From Alphaproteobacteria bacterium (GTDB lineage Bacteria; Pseudomonadota; Alphaproteobacteria; Rickettsiales; VGDC01): DNA of 9,805 nt. A program made the position numbers and the translations under genes. The stretch's first letter is position 1. Each line of letters opens with the position of its first letter. Of the stretch, positions 5,395 through 9,805 are shown piece after piece. Location of the stretch: NCBI GenBank assembly GCA_016869895.1, contig VGDC01000042.1:1-9805 (forward strand). Direction: 5' to 3'. The notes under the pieces are model-generated. The model made no database searches. It had not been told where the DNA came from and saw only the letters and a program-made list of their open reading frames with translations.

Positions 5395-7515
5395 TTATCC
5401 ACTATGGATGAGGCGGATATTCTCGTCATAGCTAAAAAGGTACAGTAAAGTGCGCAAGGCTTTGCCGCGCTCGCTTTGCAGTTCTGCATCCTGATGGATG
5501 ATGTATTTCGCATCATCCCGTGCGGCGGAGAGTAGCTCGCCATCCCGCGCGAGGTCGGCGATGCGGAAGCTCTGCATCCCGCTCTGGCGTTTGCCTAGCA
5601 CATCCCCCACACCGCGCAGGCGCATATCCTCCTCGGCGATGCGGAACCCATCCTCTGTCTCCCGCATGATGCGCAGGCGTTGCTCGCCCACTTCACCTGC
5701 GGGATTGCGATAGAGCAATATGCAGGAAGATGCCTTGCTGCCGCGCCCCACGCGTCCGCGTAGCTGGTGCAGCTGCGACAGGCCGAAGCGTTCCGCGTGT
5801 TCGATGACCATCACCGTTGCAGAAGGCACATCCACGCCCACTTCCACCACCGTCGTCGCCACAAGGATGTCATATTCATCCCCCGCGAATCCCGCCATGA
5901 TGGGCTCGCGCGCATCGGGTTTGATGCGCCCATGCACCAGCCCCACCCGATTGCCGAACACCGATTGCAGCGTCTTGAAACGCATTTCCGCCGCTGCGAT
6001 GTCCTCTTTCTCGCTGCCGATTTCCTCTTCCATCTCTTCAACCAGCGGGCAGATCCAATAGACCTTATTGCCATCCGCAATAGCACGTTTCAGTGCTTCC
6101 ACCACATCCGGCACACGCTCCAGCGGCAGCGCGCGCGTTTCCACCTTCTGCCGCCCTGCGGGTTTTTCGCGTAAGATGCTGCTTTCCATATCCCCATACA
6201 TCGCCATGGTCAGCGTGCGCGGGATGGGCGTGGCGGTCATCAGCAGGATATGCGGGGGGATGATGGCCTTCTCCGCCAGCTGCATCCGCTGCGTCACGCC
6301 GAAACGGTGCTGCTCATCCACCACCACCAGCGCGAGGTCTTTGAACGCCACACTCTCCTGAAACAGCGCGTGTGTACCGATGACGACATCCACCTCGCCC
6401 GCCGCCACCTGCGCGCGCATGGCCTCGCGCTCCTTCGGCGTGCCGACCTTTCCCGTCAGCAGCATCACGCGGATGCCCAGCGGCTCAAGGATGCGCTTGA
6501 ACAATGCGGCGTGTTGCCGCGCGAGAATATCCGTGGGTGCCATCAGCGCGGCTTGTTTGCCCATTTCTATGATGTCTGCCATCGCCAGCATCGCCACAAC
6601 GGTCTTGCCGCTGCCCACATCACCCTGCAACAAGCGCAGCATCCGCGCACCGGAGGCCATATCCGTGGCGATTTCGCCCAGCACGTTCCGTTGACCATCC
6701 GTCAGGCGGAAAGGCAACGCTGCTTCCATCTTCGTCTGCACATTGCCAGCGGTTTTCACCACCAAACCCGCCTGTTTGCGGTATCGCGCGCGGGCGAGCA
6801 TCAAGGCCAACTGACTCGCCAGTAATTCGTCATAAGCCAACCGCTCCCTTGCTTTTCCGGAGATGACATCCTCTTCCGACACAGGCTTATGCACTGCGGT
6901 GATGGCCTGTTTCCACCCGCCCCAGCCTTTCTGGCGCAACATGGCGGCATCCAGCCATTCGGGCAGTTCAGGTGCTTGCTTCACCGCTTCGGACGCTATC
7001 CACCCCATCTGGCGATTTGTCAACCCCGCCACCAGCGGATAGATGGCCTCCGCCTTCGCCACTTTCCATTTCTCTTCTACGGGCACGATATAATCCGGAT
7101 GCACGATCTGCGCATGGCCGTGATACCGCTCCACCCGCCCGCTGATGATGCGCGTTTCGCCGATGGGCAGTTGCTTCTCGATATATTCCTTCCGCGCGTG
7201 AAAGAAAGACAGATGCAGCACGCCGGAAGCATTCGAGCAGATGACACGGAAGGGCAGGTTTCCCCGTTTATAGGCAGGTGGAAGATGGCTCTCCACCATC
7301 ACCTCGAAAGTCGCCACCACGCCATCGGGCACGGCAGTCAGCGGGGGAGAGAATCGACGGTCAATCAAAGAGGTGGGCAGGTGGAACAGCACATCAATCA
7401 AGCGCACTTCCGCTTTTCCCAGTAGGCGGGACAATGCGGAATCCAGCTGTTTGCCGATACCTTTAAGTTCCGCCGCACGGGAAAAGAGCGGTGCGATGAC
7501 GGAAGGACGCGCCAT
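5395..7515 (-). CDS. recG: RecG, ATP-dependent DNA helicase
   Basis: Monomeric SF2 translocase that remodels stalled replication forks, reverses branched DNA and unwinds R-loops and D-loops. The 706-aa product is at the usual length. The N-terminal ~270 residues form the wedge (OB-fold) domain that splits the fork. The helicase core shows Walker A GDVGSGKT (298-305), Walker B DEQH (400-403), motif III TATPIPRT (427-434) and motif VI QLRGRVGRG (584-592). The TRG hairpin region follows at 621-646 (EDGFRIAEEDMRLRG...GKRQSG), which is diagnostic for RecG as against PriA or Mfd. The ATG at 7515 comes 2 nt after the stop of the upstream PAS gene and has no strong Shine-Dalgarno, so translation is probably coupled and recG likely depends on that gene's promoter. 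It converges with the OmpV-like gene. Confidence 0.98.
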   Translation of the reverse strand: MARPSVIAPLFSRAAELKGIGKQLDSALSRLLGKAEVRLIDVLFHLPTSLIDRRFSPPLTAVPDGVVATFEVMVESHLPPAYKRGNLPFRVICSNASGVLHLSFFHARKEYIEKQLPIGETRIISGRVERYHGHAQIVHPDYIVPVEEKWKVAKAEAIYPLVAGLTNRQMGWIASEAVKQAPELPEWLDAAMLRQKGWGGWKQAITAVHKPVSEEDVISGKARERLAYDELLASQLALMLARARYRKQAGLVVKTAGNVQTKMEAALPFRLTDGQRNVLGEIATDMASGARMLRLLQGDVGSGKTVVAMLAMADIIEMGKQAALMAPTDILARQHAALFKRILEPLGIRVMLLTGKVGTPKEREAMRAQVAAGEVDVVIGTHALFQESVAFKDLALVVVDEQHRFGVTQRMQLAEKAIIPPHILLMTATPIPRTLTMAMYGDMESSILREKPAGRQKVETRALPLERVPDVVEALKRAIADGNKVYWICPLVEEMEEEIGSEKEDIAAAEMRFKTLQSVFGNRVGLVHGRIKPDAREPIMAGFAGDEYDILVATTVVEVGVDVPSATVMVIEHAERFGLSQLHQLRGRVGRGSKASSCILLYRNPAGEVGEQRLRIMRETEDGFRIAEEDMRLRGVGDVLGKRQSGMQSFRIADLARDGELLSAARDDAKYIIHQDAELQSERGKALRTLLYLFSYDENIRLIHSG

Positions 7516-7517
7516 TC

Positions 7518-8405
7518 TTAGATATAAGCGACAAGGTTGACGCTGTCGGAGGGTTTATCCTTAAGCGTATCTTCCGCATGGACGAGCAGTTTCTCCGCTT
7601 CGTCCTCCGGTGCCAACTCATGGAACAGGATGGTCGCGGTGGTCTGCACCTTCGCGCCATCCACATTGCTGCTTTGACCGGCGATGAGCCAACGCAAGCG
7701 GTTCAGCACCATCTGCGCAGGTTCTTTCGCTGCGCCGATGAGCAGCAGGCCAAGGCGGTTCCCGCTCACATGGGCGACCACGTCATTACCGCGCAGGTTC
7801 TGCACGCAAAGTTTCGCCACATCCTGCACCACTTGATGACACGCCTGAATGCCATGTTTGGAAAGGATTTGCTCGTAATTGTCCAATTCGACCATGGCAA
7901 AGGACACGCCCTTGTCGATTTTCTGTTGCTCCTGCGTCGCCAGTTCCACGCCGCTCAGGAAGCTGGCGCGGTCAGGCAGGCCGGAATCGGCGTTCTTGCT
8001 GGTGCCGATTTTGGCGAGCAATGCGGAAAGGAAGGCATCCGTCTCGCGCTGCGCTTCTTCGTTATGCATGATGAGCAGGTATTCGTCATGCTCCACCGAG
8101 TTATGGCGCACGATGCGGAGTTTGAAGGAGATGGCTTTTCCATCGCGGTTCTGAATCTGGAAATCGCGGATTTTGCGGAGCACATCGCCCACGTCATTCG
8201 CACCTGCGTAGAATTCCACATAATCGGTGATGGCTTCTGCCACCTTGGGCGTCACGATTTCCTGAAATGCCTTGCCGCGCAGCTCTTCCAGCGGATATCC
8301 GGTGATGCTGCCTGCCGCATCGTTGGCGGCGGTCACCTCGATGGCGCGGCGTTTATTATCCTGCGCGATGGTGAGAACGGCATCTGACTGACGGAAGGGA
8401 CCCAT
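7518..8405 (-). CDS. PAS domain protein with degenerate GGDEF domain
   Basis: No named family is recognised; the domains are. Residues ~8-113 look like a PAS sensor domain: AANDAAGSITGYPLEELRGK (26-45) matches the typical aNxAaxxltGyxxeEllGk pattern, and NRDGKAISFKLRIVR (86-100) fits the later strands. After a short linker, ~138-295 align with a GGDEF fold: SGLPDRASFL (141-150) for GLPNRRAFL, VELDNYEQI (172-180) for LDIDxFKxI, and GNDVVAHVSGNRLGLLLIG (206-224) for the segment holding GGDEF. The signature is SGNRL (214-218), and the first metal-ligand Asp is Glu173. Diguanylate cyclase activity is therefore not expected; GTP or c-di-GMP sensing or pure dimerisation are options. No signal peptide or membrane segment is seen. 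The ATG has a good CAGGAG site. It is followed after 2 nt by recG. Confidence 0.82.
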   Translation of the reverse strand: MGPFRQSDAVLTIAQDNKRRAIEVTAANDAAGSITGYPLEELRGKAFQEIVTPKVAEAITDYVEFYAGANDVGDVLRKIRDFQIQNRDGKAISFKLRIVRHNSVEHDEYLLIMHNEEAQRETDAFLSALLAKIGTSKNADSGLPDRASFLSGVELATQEQQKIDKGVSFAMVELDNYEQILSKHGIQACHQVVQDVAKLCVQNLRGNDVVAHVSGNRLGLLLIGAAKEPAQMVLNRLRWLIAGQSSNVDGAKVQTTATILFHELAPEDEAEKLLVHAEDTLKDKPSDSVNLVAYI

Positions 8406-8410
8406 AGAAA

Positions 8411-8416
8411 CTCCTG
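8411..8416 (-). promoter_or_regulatory. Shine-Dalgarno of the PAS-GGDEF gene
   Basis: Read on the - strand this is CAGGAG, 5 nt before the ATG at 8405. It is the clearest ribosome site in the window and confirms that start. recG downstream has no comparable site, which supports coupling. Confidence 0.75.
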
Positions 8417-8419
8417 TTT

Positions 8420-8468
8420 ACGGCGGGAAGATACCGGAAGACACATTCACATATTGCGAAACCGCCGT
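8420..8468. promoter_or_regulatory. Divergent spacer with inverted and 10-bp direct repeats
   Basis: ACGGCGG (8420-8426) and CCGCCGT (8462-8468) form a 7-bp inverted repeat 35 nt apart. Overlapping the left arm is a 10-bp-period direct repeat: GGAAGATACC (8426-8435) then GGAAGACACA (8436-8445), identical at 8 of 10 positions. The one-turn spacing resembles a tandem regulator site. No clean -35/-10 pair is visible in either direction across the 126-nt spacer (8406-8531), though promoters for both the PAS-recG and sdhE-mfd units must presumably lie here. Confidence 0.35.
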
Positions 8469-8531
8469 GCTTGCGCCATTATCCTGCAATTCTAATGCAG
8501 ATGAACACCCGCTTACAACCGATATTTCACC

Positions 8532-8807
8532 ATGACAGACGATTCCCGCACCAACCGCATCAAACGGCTATATTACCGCAGCTGGCACCGTGGCAATAAG
8601 GAGACGGACACGCTCTTCGGACGTTTCGCCGATACGCTGCTGCCTGACCTTTCCGATGCTGAACTGGACACCTATGAAGCCCTGCTGGGCGAAGAGGACG
8701 ACGACATCTGGCACTGGTTCAGCGGCCAACGCCCCACGCCGGAAGATGTGGACACCCCACTATGGCGGCAGTTCAAACAGGTCAATGAAGACGCCGTGAA
8801 GAAGTAA
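8532..8807 (+). CDS. sdhE: SdhE, succinate dehydrogenase flavinylation factor
   Basis: Small cytoplasmic assembly factor (SdhE/Sdh5/YgfY, formerly DUF339) that promotes covalent FAD attachment to SdhA, the flavoprotein subunit of succinate dehydrogenase. The 91-aa product has the usual length. The signature RGNKE (20-24, RGxxE) sits within LYYRSWHRGNKETD. It is followed by FGRFAD, LSDAELDTYEALL (41-53) and the acidic-Trp segment DDDIWHWFSGQ (56-66), all typical of the five-helix fold. The start at ATG 8532 fits the family N-terminus. No clear Shine-Dalgarno precedes it, and other upstream ATGs are out of frame. mfd begins 2 nt after the stop, so the two are probably co-transcribed, although their functions are unrelated. 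No sdh structural genes are in the window. Confidence 0.94.
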   Translation: MTDDSRTNRIKRLYYRSWHRGNKETDTLFGRFADTLLPDLSDAELDTYEALLGEEDDDIWHWFSGQRPTPEDVDTPLWRQFKQVNEDAVKK

Positions 8808-8809
8808 CA

Positions 8810-9805
8810 ATGAAACGCTACGCTCCTATCACTTCCACCGATACGGCGAAAGCCGTGCTCTCGCCCGTCCCCCGTGGCGGCGAAGGGGCAGTGCTGGCCG
8901 AGCTTCTGGCCGCGGCGGGTGGGCGTAGCATTCTATTCGTCGCTCAGGACGACCGCGAGATGGACCTGCTGGCGCATACCCTCGCTTTTTTCGCGCCGGA
9001 GGCCGAAGTGCTGCCCTTCCCCGCTTGGGATTGCCTGCCCTATGACCGCGTCTCCCCGAATGCATCCATCATCGCCGAACGCGTCACCACCCTTTCGCGC
9101 TTGGCGAACAAGCCTTCCAAGCCGCTTTTTATCCTCTCTTCCGTGAACGCTCTGCTTCAGCGCGTGCCGCCCCGTGCGTCCATGAAAGATGCGGCGATGC
9201 ACCTCAAAAAAGGCCAGCGGGTGGATCGCGATGCCCTACTCGGCTTCCTTGCGCGCAATGGCTATAACCGCCTCGGCAAGGCCATGGAACCGGGTGAATT
9301 CGCCGTGCGCGGCAGCATCATCGACATCTTCCCTGCGGGCTACACCGAAGGCGTGCGGCTTGATTTGTTCGATGACGAGCTGGAAGCCTTACGGCTTTAT
9401 GACCCGCTTTCGCAGGTCAGCAGCGGTGAACTGACGGAACTCACGCTGCACACCATGAGCGAATATGTGCTGGATGAAACCGCCATCCAGCACTTTCGCA
9501 ATCGCTACCGCGAGATTTTCGGTGCCATCACCAAGGCGGATAGCCTCTATGAAGCGGTGTCCAGCGGCCAGCATTATCCGGGCATGGAGCACTGGCTGCC
9601 CCTGCTCCATGACAAGATGGAAACGCTGTTCGATTACCTCCCCGGCCAATGCATCATCGCCCATGGGCATGATTTCATCGCGCTGGCAGAGGATAGGCTC
9701 GCCACCATCCGCGATTATTATGACGCGCGCAAAACGGGGGAACGCGCGGGCAGCGGCGCGAATGCCTATCACCCCCTGCCGCCCGAAGAGCTCTACCTCA
9801 CCGAT
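8810..9805 (+). CDS. mfd: Mfd, transcription-repair coupling factor (3' end outside window)
   Basis: Removes RNA polymerase stalled at DNA lesions and recruits UvrA. The frame is open from ATG 8810 to the window edge (332 codons), about the first quarter of a ~1150-aa protein. It covers the UvrB-like N-terminal module. FPAWDCLPYDRVSPN (70-84) and GEFAVRGSIIDIFPAG (162-177) are the conserved Mfd/UvrB blocks. The N-terminal PVPRGGEGAVLAELLAA segment sits where UvrB has its Walker A and lacks a GxGKT motif, as expected because ATP binding resides in the later translocase domain. The RNA-polymerase-interacting and helicase domains lie beyond the window. gaag runs just before the start can serve as a ribosome site, and the gene follows sdhE by 2 nt. 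Confidence 0.96.
   Translation, partial: MKRYAPITSTDTAKAVLSPVPRGGEGAVLAELLAAAGGRSILFVAQDDREMDLLAHTLAFFAPEAEVLPFPAWDCLPYDRVSPNASIIAERVTTLSRLANKPSKPLFILSSVNALLQRVPPRASMKDAAMHLKKGQRVDRDALLGFLARNGYNRLGKAMEPGEFAVRGSIIDIFPAGYTEGVRLDLFDDELEALRLYDPLSQVSSGELTELTLHTMSEYVLDETAIQHFRNRYREIFGAITKADSLYEAVSSGQHYPGMEHWLPLLHDKMETLFDYLPGQCIIAHGHDFIALAEDRLATIRDYYDARKTGERAGSGANAYHPLPPEELYLTD

Noticed and set aside
7578..8387. 269-codon + strand frame opposite the PAS gene
   Set aside because: His- and Arg-rich product without motifs, antisense to a gene with a good ribosome site and recognisable domains.
7518..8405. Active diguanylate cyclase
   Set aside because: The GGDEF signature is replaced by SGNRL and the first metal-ligand Asp by Glu.
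8829..9202. - strand frames opposite the start of mfd (8829-9065 and 8933-9202)
   Set aside because: They lie antisense to conserved Mfd blocks, and the Arg/Pro/Gly-rich products have no recognisable motif.
1..9805. Mobile elements, CRISPR arrays, tRNA or rRNA genes
   Set aside because: No transposase or integrase motifs, regularly spaced repeats or cloverleaf-like segments were seen on reading both strands.

Overview
The window looks like a core chromosomal segment of a Gram-negative alphaproteobacterium. The base composition is moderately GC-rich. The gene order lpxD-fabZ-lpxA-lpxI-lpxB is typical of that class, including LpxI in place of the LpxH of enteric bacteria. Further on, recG faces away from an sdhE-mfd pair, also a familiar alphaproteobacterial neighbourhood. 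The exact lineage cannot be fixed from the sequence alone. No insertion sequences, phage genes, tRNA or rRNA genes, or CRISPR arrays were found.

Region 1 (1-4353, + strand) is a tightly packed lipid A operon. It holds lpxD (only the first few codons lie outside the window), fabZ, lpxA, lpxI and lpxB. Junctions are an 11-nt overlap, a 1-nt gap, a 4-nt ATGA overlap and a 2-nt gap, so translational coupling is likely. The enzymes make the lipid A disaccharide: LpxA adds the first acyl chain to the UDP-sugar, LpxD adds the amide-linked chain, LpxI releases UMP, and LpxB joins two sugars. FabZ dehydrates the 3-hydroxyacyl-ACP substrates that LpxA and LpxD would otherwise use, so it sets the balance between lipid A and phospholipid. 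A run of ten G lies in the 5' part of lpxI.

Region 2 (4354-5394) has a 113-nt spacer with two small inverted repeats and a possible promoter, then a gene for an outer-membrane MipA/OmpV-family beta-barrel. A 112-nt convergent spacer rich in small palindromes separates it from recG.

Region 3 (5395-8405, - strand) is a two-gene unit. A 295-aa protein with a PAS domain followed by a GGDEF-like domain that has lost its signature motif is followed 2 nt later by recG, the branched-DNA helicase.

Region 4 (8406-9805) starts with a 126-nt divergent spacer containing a 10-bp-period direct repeat inside an inverted repeat. It continues with sdhE (flavinylation of succinate dehydrogenase) and, 2 nt later, the first 332 codons of mfd (transcription-repair coupling factor), which runs off the window. 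RecG and Mfd both act where replication or transcription is blocked, and here they lie in divergent units that share one intergenic region.

Most of the window is conserved housekeeping DNA. The points most worth a second look are the poly-G tract in lpxI, the PAS/degenerate-GGDEF gene coupled to recG, and the palindromic spacer between the OmpV-like gene and recG.
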